The notes beneath the pieces were generated by a model. The model was not told the origin of the DNA. It saw only the letters and a program-made list of their open reading frames with translations, and ran no database searches. Positions 41,489 through 54,130 of a DNA stretch of 64,000 bases are shown piece after piece (position 1 is the first letter of the stretch; each line of letters starts with the position of its first letter). This stretch comes from Maea johnstoni (Eukaryota > Annelida > Polychaeta > Spionida > Magelonidae), in assembly GCA_963942565.1 (NCBI GenBank), contig OZ012688.1, forward strand, positions 22,707,723 to 22,771,722, read 5' to 3'. Both the position numbers and the translations under genes were made by a program.

Positions 41489-42064
41489 TATATTATAAGA
41501 GAGGAGGCCCAATCCTTTGCAACGCATGATCTCCGTTGCCGCGCCTGTTTGCCTAATTCTGAGTTGGCAGTTTGGTGGACGAGTGTATCTAGATGGTTCT
41601 TAACGTAAACTAATTTCAAAAAATTAAACAAAAAGGTGCTTTTGATGCTGATTTCTTATCCTCAAGCACGGCCGGGTGTGGTATGACCACCCGGCGATAT
41701 ATAGTACAACCGATATCAAACTTCTGCTTCCACAATGGGGTTGCACTGCACGGACTTTGTTGGTTGTCCGGTGGCAGAAGCGCGCACACTGTAGTAGCGT
41801 AGCTTAACCGGGTAATCAAAGGGAACCTGGGCATGCACCGAAAGGGTTTAGGGCGGCATGGACACAATGGACAATGCCTGCATCGGCGCTAAGAGCGTAC
41901 GGACACATCCCTTGGGAAAAACACAATCAAAGGTTGTGCGCTTAGAGAGAGAGAGCATTTGAACACACCCAAACAATTCAGCATACTACGGTGGTGCATG
42001 GGTAACATGCATATTTGAGCTTACGAAAAAATTCGGACTTTTCTATAGTTCCAAAAAATGTTTT
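41489..42064 (+). mobile_element. Second Helitron copy, head-to-tail, cut by the gap
   Basis: Begins TATATTATAAGAGAGGAGG directly after the CTAG of the first Helitron and matches 39443 onward for about 575 bp with a few percent difference, until the N run at 42065. The initial TC is missing at the junction. Confidence 0.85.
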
Positions 42065-42264
42065 NNNNNNNNNNNNNNNNNNNNNNNNNNNNNNNNNNNN
42101 NNNNNNNNNNNNNNNNNNNNNNNNNNNNNNNNNNNNNNNNNNNNNNNNNNNNNNNNNNNNNNNNNNNNNNNNNNNNNNNNNNNNNNNNNNNNNNNNNNNN
42201 NNNNNNNNNNNNNNNNNNNNNNNNNNNNNNNNNNNNNNNNNNNNNNNNNNNNNNNNNNNNNNNN
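42065..42264. other. Assembly gap, 200 N
   Basis: Exactly 200 undetermined bases. This round size suggests a scaffold join of unknown length, not a measured gap. It cuts a Helitron copy on the left and a hAT-type MITE on the right. Confidence 1.
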
Positions 42265-42302
42265 TTTAGGCACCCAGTTTCTAAATCCTGGCTAAGACAC
42301 TG
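42265..42302. mobile_element. Truncated hAT-type MITE end at the gap edge
   Basis: CCCAGTTTCTAAATCCTGG followed by CTAAGACACTG is the right end of the TCTTAGCC family. The rest lies in the gap. Copy A has no such element at the matching place (11168). Confidence 0.75.
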
Positions 42303-42624
42303 CAGTTCAACAACATATAATTGCTGCAAATAAGCAGTTATTAAACTGATATGTCAGTATTACCCCTCAGATACAAATGTCTCCCTCAATTCAATGTGCT
42401 ACCATAAAAAGGATCCCTGAAAATTTAAAAAGATTTTATTTAATGTTTTTTTTAGATATCTTGCAGACAAGCTAGTCTGGACCAGAAATTTGGATGAAAC
42501 TTCCAATTATATGCCCATAAAATGAAATTTGAAAAGATTTCATTGAATGGTTTTTTGAGACAAGTCTGGACACGGACGAGAACAGTGCCCAGAACAATAT
42601 ATCTCCCCTGATACTGGGGAGGAG

Positions 42625-42936
42625 CAGGGGCTTAGCGGCCTATGCGTCAAGCGTGTCATTTGGACACCCATAACACTGTTTTTTGACAATTTGGACACCC
42701 AAAATTTTTGGTCAGAATTTGATGATGATAACTATTCTTAGAAGATAGAAGATGTAGAAGCTGTAGTGTCACTTTTATAAGACACACAAAGCAGTTACTG
42801 GCCTAAAAAGCAAAATCTGTAAATATATAGGGTTTATTTTATTATTATTATGTACTTTGTACCACACTTTGGACACGCAAAAGTCTATGAAACGTCTATT
42901 TGGACACCCTGTTTCCAAATATTGGCTAAGACCATG
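42625..42936. mobile_element. hAT-type MITE, copy B only
   Basis: 312 bp of the CAGGGGCTTAGCGGCC family with the exact 8-bp duplication GGGAGGAG (42617-42624, 42937-42944). Copy A has a single GGGAGGAG near 11476. Confidence 0.9.
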
Positions 42937-43389
42937 GGGAGGAGACATAATAGCAGTCACCTTTAAGACTAGCCTCGGGCAATCCTCAGACGCATATAGA
43001 GACCAGTGGCTATCAGGAACGTGGGTATACTTGCCGGCATGGTCATAGCCAGAGTGTCTGGGCATTTTTTGGACACCCTAACCCTCAAAAATTGCCCCTC
43101 CTCAGGACACCCAATTCAGTTTTTGTGAGCAATTTCTTAAAATGTCAATTTCAAGGTTTGAAGTTTTTCCGGCTCAATATAACTCCCATGACATTGTATA
43201 TAATAAGGGTATTATGCCTTATTTCAATAGGTAAATAGATGTTCATGGTTGTAATCTTAATATTTATTGTCCTCATAGGATGTCCTAAAATAGGATGCTC
43301 AAAAATTTACAATTACAAATTTTGAGCTCTCAATTTCCAAATCCTGGCAGACCTGGCTAAGACCTTGCTTGGTGGGGGAATAGAAATAA

Positions 43390-43620
43390 GGTCTAAAAAA
43401 AGTTTGTTTGTTTCCTGTAACCCTACCCTAACAAGTTTTTATTCAAAAAAATCCCTACCCCAAAGTTTTTTCCGCCTTCCCAACTCCCAATCAACGTAAA
43501 ACATGCATAAAACACACATTTTTGACCAAAAAAATAATGCAAAATTATTATTTTTACCGACCTACCTACCCTATTTTTTTCCAGACCGTTACAGGAAACA
43601 AACAATTTTTTTTTTAGGCC
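43390..43620. mobile_element. PIF/Harbinger-type MITE, copy B only (site 1)
   Basis: 231 bp. Ends GGTCTAAAAAAAG and its inverse TTTTTTAGGCC, both continuing TTTGTTTCCTGTAAC. Flanked by TAA (43387-43389, 43621-43623). The empty site AGAAATAATTTGCAG is in copy A near 12484. A 3-bp TWA duplication with GG-starting ends fits PIF/Harbinger. Confidence 0.9.
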
Positions 43621-43724
43621 TAATTTGCAGCTTGACCTTGAGATGATCTGGATGAAATATCCAAGTAGAACACCAGGAGAGGTTGATAGACTATAAAGAC
43701 CAGTATGTAGTAAGGTCAACTTAC

Positions 43725-43790
43725 TTGTGACTGAAAGCTGTGAGAAGGATGGGCTGGTAACAGTCCTGCCCTCACTCATCCTCTGCTTCT
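43725..43790 (-). CDS. Start-codon exon, copy B, ITCH/WWP-like E3 ligase
   Basis: Second copy of the start-codon exon: ATG at 43779, the same 18 residues and the same CAA|GTAAGT donor (43725/43724). No C2 exon follows on the minus strand inside copy B, because the duplication ends at 42306, before the C2 exons. If the assembly is right, this would be an alternative first coding exon feeding the shared C2 exon at 8870, about 35 kb away. If copy B is the other allele, it is simply the allelic exon. The downstream intron carries a 231-bp Harbinger-type MITE (43390-43620) that copy A lacks. Confidence 0.75.
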
Positions 43791-44797
43791 CTACACCAAC
43801 ACCTACAACCCATGAGGCAAATAATACAGTAGCAATTTAATGTAGAACAATACAAACAAACAAAACTTGTTATAGAACAAATTGTTCCATTCCGTAAATT
43901 CTCAGAAATATTGGCCACCCTAGGAATAACTAATTAGCAACTTATGAACAGTGAAAGACATGTACAGATTTGCAAAGTTTCTGACTGATTTTAGATTGAA
44001 ACGATCATTTCTAGTGTCCCTGTATCTGCCAAAACATGCTAGTCCTGTACCCGGAAGTTCGCCTATACATAGCGTGGCCATTGCGATGGGGCCATTTTGA
44101 AAGTTAAGACTTGTCAACACAAGTATAATTCACTACGTAACCTGGGTGCGGCACCAAGAATAAACAATTACACAACATATAAGGTAGGCAAATTCCTTTA
44201 ATAGTTTATATAGCAGCAGAATGACTGATCAGGTAAGTGGACAATAAGGGTTTGGTGGGGAATATTATGTACAAAGATGAAGAGAGAAACCAGCTTCCAA
44301 ATCCACTAAAAACAAAATCAACATAACTGATAGAAATGCTACATCTTCACATAAGCACCAAAAATCACTACAGATTTTTTGGACAGAAATGCACCAGTGT
44401 GTCAATCCAGAGATCCTAAGATTCTAGACCACAGAATGGGAGTAATGACGACTTAAGGAGGCCCAGGAGATCCCATTTATACGTGTTCCGAGGATCGCAT
44501 CCTCAAACATCTAAAAAGTGGCAAGACTTGCTGAATCTGGAAGCGTCAAGCATGCTAGACTAGCAAGACATGTTAAAAGGAAACTGCAGATAGCAATTAG
44601 ATCAGGGTCTGACACTTAGATTTCAGGCCAGGGGCCCGAAAAGATATTTTGCTAAAAATATGCTGTCAAAAACAGGATTTCTGGTTATTATGTACATACT
44701 ATTTTGGGCCCCTAGTATGAAAAGTCTAGGGGCCCACAGCAAAATCTAGGGGCCCCTGGGGAAGTCGAACCCTGTAGACAGCATTATATGTGCTTAC

Positions 44798-44911
44798 CTT
44801 ATGATAAGTTGTGTCTGTGCTGGTACACTGTCTACCTGTGAAAAGTTGTTAGGCCTCTGTCACCTCGTCATCCCCAACACATGGTGGAAGTGAGGAGCGC
44901 TAGCTAAAGAC
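44798..44911 (-). other. 5' untranslated exon, copy B
   Basis: Exact-length counterpart of 13678-13791, with the same T-rich acceptor (ending 44912), the same AAG|GTAAGC donor (44798/44797) and the same four-codon uORF (44868-44882). Preservation of both splice sites and the length, while the adjacent MITE (44603-44774) differs by an indel, supports a real exon. Confidence 0.55.
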
Positions 44912-45304
44912 CTGAAAAAAACAAAAAACAATGTGTATGCGTAAAATCATAGCAAGTAAAAAGTAGAGATAACGGTGGAAGAGATGAGTGTACATAGAAA
45001 TCTACCCCCTGAGAATTGGCCTCCACCATTCCACTCGGCAAATTTCCTAAGAAACATTGTAATATCCACCCCACCCGGAAAATCTTCCCCCATCCATAGT
45101 GGGGATATTTTCCAAATAAATTTCATCCCCTGGGGGATATTCTCATAGGAAATTCACTGCCCTACCAATAACATTTTCCTAGGAAATTTTGCCCTTCTGG
45201 AGATAATTTTCTAAGATAATTCTATCTCACTAAATTTAAGCAATCTGCACATACACATCCCAATTTGGGTTCAACTAGCCAAAATCCAACAGAATGAAAC
45301 ATAC

Positions 45305-46001
45305 CAGGCCTCAACGCTAACTCAAAATGATACTGGCCCTGTAGGACCAGTATCACCTAGCATCTACTGGTCCTACATTTATTCTTTAACATAGCAAGAA
45401 AGAACATTGCATAAGATTCACCACAACATTTATCTTTATAAATCTTATCTTCATTTATTTCAAAAACAATTGGGAACATTCTTAGGTAGTGCTGGGACGA
45501 TTAATCGAAATAATCGATTAATCGGTCGTTTTGCCATGATTCTGATTAATCGATTATTGAAACAGAAGATCGATCATTTTCGATTATTATTTCTGCTCAC
45601 CTGGTCAAAGTTTCCATTTAAAAGGGGCCTTACTTACCATGAAAGCCATGCATAAAAGTAAAAGATTATTGTAATAAACATGAACTTTGAGTTCCTGACC
45701 ATTTATCATTCAAAATTTAAGGGAAATCGGCCATATATTGGACACTGTTTAGTGGGCATATCAACATTAATAATAATCGATTATAATCGATTAATCGATC
45801 GAAAATTTGGATGATTAATCGAGCTGAAATTTTCCAACGATTCCCAGCACTATTCTTAGGGGTAAACTTTTTAACAAGAATGTCTCCAAATGTTTACTAG
45901 CCTTGTAGGACCAGTTGAGGTCTTTTTTTACTGGCCCGCAGCTAGTTTTGGGAATTTTTACTGGCCTGGGGCCATAGGTTCACCCTTAGCGTCGAGCCTT
46001 G
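45305..46001. mobile_element. CAGGCCTC/GAGCCTTG-ended element, copy B only, with nested hAT
   Basis: 697 bp, CAGGCCTCAACGCTAA to TTAGCGTCGAGCCTTG, with the 5-bp duplication CATAC (45300-45304, 46002-46006). Copy A is empty (near 14190, with a small local difference). A hAT-type element lies inside at 45487-45852. Another member of the 5-bp group. Confidence 0.8.
45487..45852. mobile_element. Nested hAT-type element, TAGTGCTGGGA ends
   Basis: 366 bp, TAGTGCTGGGACGATTAAT to its inverse GATTCCCAGCACTA, with the exact 8-bp duplication TTCTTAGG (45479-45486, 45853-45860). Rich in ATCGATTAATCGAT motifs. Confidence 0.88.
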
Positions 46002-47985
46002 CATACGAGCTGTGCAATATTGAATAAAAGTTGCTTTTTTCCCTGTTTTGAAAAGGATTTTTGCAAACACCAGAATATTTAGCTTTTATTTCCTAGAAAA
46101 ATTTCACCTGGCTTGGGGCAGATTGACTTGAGTTCAAGATCTGAGAAAAAAATAATAAATGTACATATTACAAACAAACATACATGTACATACAGTAGTA
46201 GCCCTATTCAGGGACTTAGCCAGGACCCGTTCCACCTGTCTTATGGACAGGCAGTTTCCAGAAAACCTCCCTTTGAACATGCACGCAAATACAATTCTTT
46301 GTTATATTTTAAATCATGAATTTCATTGGGGTAATAACCAAACTTTTCCCTAACAAAACTTCTAATACATGGCTATCTAATAGTGGTCGGACGATTAAGC
46401 GAAAACTCGAGCATTTGTTTGAGATGAGGCCGACTCGACCCGTTCGAATGGCATTTGAAATAATCGATTATTTCAAATGTGAAATTTATGAATAAACTTT
46501 GCAGAATTACGCGGCCAAAACATACAAAAACAATATAACTTTCGTTAAGTGACACGGAACGGCTCCGTGTCAACACTCAAGAGTAAACAAATCTATTGCG
46601 CCATATTTGGTGCACCGATTCATCAATTGACGCGGTACACCGCATGTGTGCAAGGCATATGCCGGCGCATGCCGCAGCACAATGATATTTCAAATCGTTT
46701 GCCTTAAAATTACGGCAATGTGGCTGTAAAACTCGAACCGAATCAATTAACTGTTCAAAATATTTTTCAATCAATCGATACAAAAAATCTCTTAGCATCC
46801 GAACCCTACTATCTAATGTATTTGGTATAAGGATTTGAAGTGGTTGAGTAGCTTAATTTGGATGGGCAGCATGGAAATCTGGCATGACTAGGGTTAAAAA
46901 GAACCCCTCAATACACCCAATTTTTTTAGTGTGGAATTTCTAAAAATCTCAATTTCAAACTTATAATTGAATTTTTTCATCCCCTTGTAATTCCCATGAC
47001 ATTGTTTAATGATATCATGCCTCATTTTGATGAATTTATACACATGTTTATGGTTGAAATATGAGTATATTGTGATCCCCCCTAAAAATTTGGATGCCCA
47101 AAAATTTTAAAACTGCCAATTTTAGGCAATCAGTTTATATATCCTGGCTAAGACACTGATGGGCAGAACTTCAGTGATTGCTGTTTCAGTCTTTAGGGCA
47201 GGCATTTTTAAAAACCTGGCTAAAAACCGGGTCCCAGTATTGATCAACCACTATCTGTCTAGTGATCCAATCCATTAGTAACCCTTGAATGGGCTAACAA
47301 TACACCAGCCTCGGTGACCATGTCAAGCTATTGCTGACCAAGCATTGAGGATACACCAGTCTCGGTGGCCATGTCAAGCTATTACTGACCAAGCATTGAG
47401 GATCTTTGTATTTGTGCTAACAAACAAGTCCACCATTTCAACAAAGTAGGATTTTGGGCAGATAGATTGCCGCAAATCTTTATGGTTTCTTTAGGCCACT
47501 GAGCTACTATGTAGTTCCTACATTGCACATCACAGCCTAGGCAAACGTATAACGAAATGAGCCAATGTGTCTCTGCTCTTAGGTTAGCCATGGTATCAGT
47601 GTAGTTATATATAGAGAAGGCCAGGTATATAAAAGTGGGTGTATGCCCCAATATTTCAGTCAAGCGTACAATCTAACCCATTCATGCCTGTAGCACCAGA
47701 AACCGCCTGACTAATTAGGTGATATCTCTCCACCAAGGTCAAGGTCCTCAAGATTTAGAAATCGGGGTCAACTGAGGATTTATGAAATGTTGGGGGTCGA
47801 AAGTCAGTAACCCACACAAGCATAATTTTCTTCTTAGAATATTTAAAGAGGAAATATTTTTCATAAACTAAACAACTCTCCTTGAAATATTTTTCCAAAT
47901 ACTGGCTAATTCCAAAGTTATTTCTAAAAGTCTCATAGGTGCAGACAACACTTGTCATTGAGATCTCCAGGTATGAATGGGTTAA

Positions 47986-48207
47986 CCCATTTACACTCAG
48001 AGCAGCCAAAAGAGGCCTGACGATTTTGGAAATATTTTCCTTACAAAAGCATTTTTTTGAAAACATTTGAAGGAGAAATGTTGATCAGAAGATAAACAAC
48101 AACTCTCCTTGAAATATTTCGCAAACTTTCGCTTTATTCCCAAGTTATTTCCAAAAGTATGAAAGTAGCAGACGATCCTTCTAGAGGAACTCTTGAGTGT
48201 GAATGGG
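47986..48207. mobile_element. TTAA-type (piggyBac-like) MITE, 222 bp, copy B
   Basis: TTAA at 47982-47985 and 48208-48211. Allelic or duplicate counterpart of 16123-16344. Confidence 0.8.
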
Positions 48208-48651
48208 TTAACCAACACAGCTAAATAAAACTATCTGGCAACACACTTGGCTAATAGACACTAGGCAGGCCTGCCCTATTCAAATATAAAAATAAACTCA
48301 TTGAAGCAAGTCTTATTTGCAAAGAATGTGTTCCACTTTCCAGCTACAAAACAACAACAGTTTGTAAATCAAGAATATGCATGTCTCTGTTGAAGCACTC
48401 TGAGTGAGTCATGGCAAAAAGGCTGTGACAACAAATGATCAGGAAAGATACATGGTCCTAAATAAATCAAGCTTAAAGTTTTTATCAGTACAGGTTTGAA
48501 GAAAGTTCCAGCCTCATCTGTGATCAAAGAAACAAGCTGGTTCAGCAAGTATGCAAATACTTTCCTTATCAGAGGAGAAAATTAGGGCACACATCAACGC
48601 ACTTAGTATATAAAAAGGTAAATAAAAACTACATTATTTTTTAGGCTTGGT

Positions 48652-48963
48652 CAGGGACTTACCCAGGCAATCACCAGGGCGTCATTTCGACTCCCAAACA
48701 CAAGATTTTTGGGAAAATGACACCCAGTTGTATTTTGCAGTATTTTCTGTATTTGTTTGAGTCCAAAGACATATTTCAAAAGTTTCACTCCCAGAAGACA
48801 ATAGGTACATTAAATGACATAGAGACGCACATTTTGTTTTGCTAAGTCAATATATAAGGTTGCTATGATCATTCTTGTAAATTGGGTAACTAACTTTCGA
48901 CCCCCTAAATTCCAAAAATCCTCAATTTTGACCCGCTGTTTCCAAATCCTGGGTAACACCCTG
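48652..48963. mobile_element. hAT-type MITE (CAGGGACTTACCC family), copy B only
   Basis: 312 bp, CAGGGACTTACCCAGG to TCCTGGGTAACACCCTG, with the exact 8-bp duplication GGCTTGGT (48644-48651, 48964-48971). Empty site in copy A near 16778. Confidence 0.9.
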
Positions 48964-49078
48964 GGCTTGGTGATAAACTTATTTATATCTAAGCTTTCAA
49001 AATACGTATTAGGGCTGGAAATAATATAAGCCATAAGCCTAGGATGTATCCTAGACTGACCTCTCCCTCGTGACATTA

Positions 49079-49310
49079 GGCCTAAAAAAAGTTGTTTGTT
49101 TCCTGTAACCCTACCCTAACAAGTTTTTATTCAAAAATAACCCTACCCTGAAGTTTTTATCGCCCTCCCAACTCCCAATTAACGTAAAACATGCATAAAA
49201 CACACATTTTTGACCAAAAAAATTGTCAAAAAAAAAAATCTTTTACCGTCCTACCTACCCTATTTTTTTCCAGACCGTTACAGGAAACAAACAATTTCTT
49301 TTTTTAGGCC
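49079..49310. mobile_element. PIF/Harbinger-type MITE, copy B only (site 2)
   Basis: 232 bp, nearly identical to 43390-43620, flanked by TTA (49076-49078, 49311-49313). Empty site TGACATTATTTCC in copy A near 16890. Confidence 0.9.
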
Positions 49311-50054
49311 TTATTTCCTGACACAACTCTCCTAACTCAGATTGTTCCCCTTCCTCAGCTAAGACAGAAGCCTATTGCTGACTCATTAGTCATTCACACT
49401 ACAGCCAGGTTTGCTAATGGACATTTCAATTATCATCTGGAGCACTTTGAGAATGTGTTATTTTTTTCAATTTTCATTTTCCCTTATCTCATCTAATACA
49501 GGATAATAGTGCCCCAAAATGCATCTCAGAGCAAATATTTTTCAAATATTCTGGGGGGGCATACCCTCATCCCCCTAGCTAGGACAGTACACTGGTGTGC
49601 TGCACACAGGGATTTATTCCCTCCTAAATTTTAAATCATAGGAGCCAAATCTGCTCCAGCCTGAAAATGTTGTATAAAATTACCATGCCTCATTTCAATA
49701 AGTAAATACATATTCATGGTTATACTGTGGTCTGCCTTGAAAAATAGGATGCCCAAAATTTTAGTTGCGAACTTTGGGGACCCAGTTTCTAAATCCTGGC
49801 TAAAACCATGCAGGCAAGGTTACATTAGAGTCTTTAGAATTGGTATGTCAGGCGTCCTTCTTATCCTTTCATTACCAGGGCTCGAAATTAGGGGGTGCCG
49901 GGAGCCGAGGGCTCCCTTGAATGCTCCTGCGGCTCCCTCAAATGTCTGCAGGGAGCCCAAATATGTACTGTTTGACATACAGAATACTTTTATGAAGCTC
50001 ATGAAGATGCAATTGGGCTCCCTGGAAAAAAATCTTAATTTCGAGCCCTGATTA

Positions 50055-51225
50055 CTGAATTTAGCCACTAACATCAATCATGGGCTACGGGACTGGCAAA
50101 TGGAGTTTCACCTGGAGAAATGTGAGCAGGGTTCGACTTTCCCAGGGGCCCGGGGGCATATGCCCCTAGATTTTGCTGTGGGCCCATAGATTTTCCAGTC
50201 TAGGGGCCCAAAAAAGTATGAAAAATAACCAGAAATCCTGTTTTTGACCACTAATTTTTTATTGAAAGACCTTTTCGGGCCCCTAGCCTAAAATCTAAGT
50301 GTCAGACCCTGGTGAGGTCATCAACATATCCCCCACACACACACTCAATCATCAAATCAAATTGCATGTTACATGGACATATCCTGAAGGCAGTGGGACC
50401 ACTTTAAGAATTTGGGAATAACAATAACAGTGACCTCAAATGGAAACAACATAATATGATGCTGGCATGGCCGGCCAGGAAGCGAGCTAAGCTTTGGATG
50501 ATTTCATTCTTTCTTTTTACTTCTGACCAAAAGACAGCATTGATTGACCGAAAATTAATGGCATACAAATTATTACAATTTCAAACTGTCGCAAAATATA
50601 CATTTCGCAACAGATTTTAAAGAGAATGCAATGGCCAGTAGAATGAATTCTGGTGGTTCTAACGATTTAAACTGCATTAAAATTGACCCACAGACAGGCG
50701 AGAAATTCAGTTTTAACGTGGATATAGTAGCGGCAGCACCCACAACAACGCACGTTCATTCATGCACGTGAATCATTTCACGATTCATCCAATGGAGGCG
50801 TTTTTGTTATTGTACTGTACATTACGTCATTGTCGACCAATGAAATCGGTCGTTACTTAAACTACATACAAAAACGCAAGTCGGCCGTGCGTGGTGTCAT
50901 ATTGTTGACCACGACGACTTTCTGGGTCCCTGTATTTGATTTCTTGGTGACGTCATACACTCACGCTCTATTGCATGACTGCGAGGCTTCGCGAAAGGCC
51001 TGCGGCCTTTCCGAGCTTCGCTCGCTATGAACATGTCCAAAGCCAACCGTGTCATGGGCTTCCTACGCTGAAAAACTTTAAAGTAGATTTCAAGATCTCA
51101 AGACCAAGGTCTATCAAACCTTAGTAAGACCAATACTTGAAAATGGTACTGTCATATGGGACCCCTATACACAGGAGAATATTAACAAGCTGGAGACGAT
51201 TCAGAGATGAGCGACTCGCTTCCCT
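50055..51225 (+). pseudogene. CR1/jockey-type LINE reverse-transcriptase relic, copy B
   Basis: Counterpart of 17955-18560, with the same pieces around KCE/VINIS and WDPYTQEN. It is additionally split by the private insert at about 50453-51020. Confidence 0.75.
50453..51020 (+). other. Copy-B-only insert of unknown class with a 46-codon ORF
   Basis: About 570 bp absent from copy A (junction near 18351). It differs from its surroundings: more GC, several TGACGTCA/TTACGTCA-like sites, a CCAAT box and a palindrome-rich end (GCGAGGCTTCGCGAAAGG ... CTTCGCTCGC). Ends are loosely inverted (GCGAGCTAAGCT / AGCTTCGCTCGC). A plus-strand ORF at 50631-50771 starts MASRMNSGG and continues NCIKIDPQTGEKFSFNVD before TGA. 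It has coding-like composition, but I recognise no family. It may be a captured first exon or part of a larger element. Confidence 0.5.
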
Positions 51226-52337
51226 GAATAGATAGGACTGAACAGACAGTGTAACATGATGTTTGTTTCTTTTAACCTGTGAGTAGTAGTAAAGATATTG
51301 TTAAGGTACTGAATCATTTTGAAACTATCAATATGGAATCAGATCTGATCATTTTAAAATGAACAAGCTGCATCCCTACTTCTCATCCTTTCACTGCAAG
51401 TTCTACCCACAAACACCTACCCCTGACTAACAATTGTTCTGGCCTTTCTCTTAGTACTTACGTGACCTTCACTTCCTTTCATTACTGGTTCTAGCCACAC
51501 TAAAAACACTCATCCTTCACCCTTAAAGTAGCCTAAATTTCCAGGCTGTCATATGTATTTTTCTGTTATGTTTTTTCTGTTACCAAGCACCAAAGTTTCT
51601 AGGTGGCCATAGTGGTCAATTTAGTTTACACTTATCTCACCAGGATTCAGTTTGAATAAGACACCTAAAATCTCTAGAGATAGGAGGATCAGGTGGTGCC
51701 ATCTATCTACCATGTACCTGGTACTACACCACACTGCTTGGTCAGCACAGAAGGGGATGTCAACTTTTTAGGGACTAGGAACCTAGTCTACCCTCCCCAT
51801 TGAAAGTAATGTCTTGAGAGTGATGTTTTCAGTCTACAAAGTGTGGTGGCCTGGTCCTCAGGCTGAGTCATGTGTGATGCCACCACTACTATATATACTG
51901 GGTGGTAGTCGGTTTGATGTCTCTATCAAACTATAGATGGCAGCACAGTTTTCAGGGGTTGCGGTTTAAAAACCAAACACAGCTCTATAAGTGGGTCCCT
52001 GTTAAAGATTATACAGAACTAAACCTGAATTGAAATCAACTCCGGGTGGATCAGTGAGACTCAGGAAAGAGCCATTTAACACAGGCTCTCTTCACATCCT
52101 TTCATTAGTGGTTGTAGCCACTATCAGTACTCATCCCAGGAGCACTGACAATGCACATGATTGCTGGTAATGGGAGGGATTATCATCACAGTGTGCTGGC
52201 AGGCCCTAATGGCTTAATCCCATCACCAATCAGTGCAGTGCTTCCTACTCCACCTCTATCTAGGCCAAACACTGGGCACACACACAGTAATGCAGTGACG
52301 TACTGCAGTGACACGAGCAGTTTCTGGCAACTCAGTG

Positions 52338-52652
52338 TATGGTCTTAGCCAGGAATTAGAAACTGGGTGCCTAAAATTGGCCATTGTAAAATTTTTGGGT
52401 GTCCAAATTTTTAAGGGGGACCACAATATACTTAGATTTCAACCATAAACATGTTTATATTTATCAAAATAAGGTGTGATATCCTTATACAAGGTCATGG
52501 AAATTATATGACAATGAAATAATTTAATTATATATGCATGAGATTGACATTTTAAGAAATTCCTCACAAAAAAATTGGAGTGTCCTGAGGGGTGCTTTTT
52601 AAGGGTTTGGGTGTCCAAAAGACACCCAGACGCCCTGCTGGCTAAGACCATG
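52338..52652. mobile_element. hAT-type MITE, copy B only
   Basis: 315 bp of the TCTTAGCC family with the exact 8-bp duplication ACTCAGTG (52330-52337, 52653-52660). Empty site in copy A near 19648. Confidence 0.9.
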
Positions 52653-53818
52653 ACTCAGTGGTTTAACTAGACTTGCTACAAGTCTGTGATATCTGTCTTT
52701 TTCACTGATCTGACCTGAGTTGATTTCACTCCAGGTTTCGTTCTGAATAAATCCTCAAGGGGGACACACTTGAGCTGCATTCTGTATCATATTTCAGACT
52801 GACCTCCTAGTCTACCGCAGTGCCATCTATCCACAAGCGAAGATATTTAAATATGGCCTGGGAGGCAGGCTATGGTTTAACATGGTTCTAAGATGCAAGT
52901 TTTGTGACCAGTTGTGGTGGACCTGGCAAGCCTTTGGTGGTGCAGGATTGAGAATATCTATGACATGAATAAGCAACTACTTGTATTCCCGGCTACATAG
53001 AAGTGAGAACCCTAGGCACTAGGGTACCTTCCCCTCAACAAGACTAGATTAGATTTAATCAATTTCAACATAGGTTACATTCGCCAAGGGAACTCCACCA
53101 GAGGATTCAGAGTCCCTTCAGATAATTTCATGGGGTATTTAGATGTTCGGATGCCATCAGGTCAAAACCGATTGTGTGGTCAAAATAGGCCCCTTGATCA
53201 TCTGAGTATCAACTTTGGCCAGGTTATTTCAATTGCAAGTCACCCAAAATCATCACAGTTACCTGGTGGCTACCATCTAGTCTCTAAGGTGGTACAGTCA
53301 CAGGCATAGCCCATACTAGATATATAGCCACACGAGAGCTACAGGGATCTGCCGTGTTATTTCACATCAGCCCTTGCAGCAAAGTCTAATGAAAACATTC
53401 AAGAGCTGAAGAAAAAACATCCATAAGTAACGGCCTTGTTTGGTTTGTAACCTTAGAAAGTTGTGTGCAACTATGAGATGAAAGAGAGAGATGCTGCAAT
53501 TAACACCCTAGATTGATTGTTTACTGATTCAAATGATATGATATATAAATGGATGGCTTTCTAAAAATACTTCTTCAACTTAGCACATGTACACAAGCAC
53601 AAGAGCAAATTGTTTCGAACACTTATTGATTTTTTTTTATTATCTAATTGTGATCACAATATTTTCTGAAAACACTTAAAGTAGTTGTCTTAATCTAAAC
53701 CCAAATCAGAATTCAATTTAAAATCTCTTTCATATTCTCTGAATTTCCATTTCCATTTCCATTCCATTTTCCGAAGTGTCATAGGTCCAGCTGACACTAA
53801 GTAAAGGGGGTCTCCATG

Positions 53819-54130
53819 CAGGGCGTTACCCAGGATTTGGAAACAGGGGGTCAAAATAGAGGATTTTTGAAATTTAAGGGGTCGAAAGTTAGTTACCCAA
53901 TTAACAAGAACGATCATAGCAGCCTTATGTATTGACTTGGCAAAACAAAATGTGATTCTCTATGCCATTTAATGTACCTATTGTCTTCTATGAGTGAAAC
54001 TTTTGAAATATTGCCTTGGACTCAAACAAATACAGAAAATCTTGCAAAATACAACTGGGTGTCATTTTCCCCAAAATCTTGTGTTTGGGAGTCGAAATGA
54101 CTCCCTGGTGGTTGGCTGGGTAAGTCCCTG
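53819..54130. mobile_element. hAT-type MITE (CAGGGCGTTACCC family), copy B
   Basis: 312 bp with TCTCCATG on both sides (53811-53818, 54131-54138). Unduplicated form of 20862-21349. Confidence 0.88.

Noticed and set aside
42015-42333. ORFs running through the N gap
   Set aside because: Undetermined bases translated as X; no information.
43423-43779. 118-aa ORF starting at the copy-B start codon
   Set aside because: Only the first 18 codons are exon. The rest is intron read-through into a Harbinger-type MITE.
50830-51030. 66-aa ORF in the copy-B-only insert
   Set aside because: It overlaps the GC-rich inverted end of the insert and has no recognisable motif. The upstream 46-codon ORF looks more coding-like.
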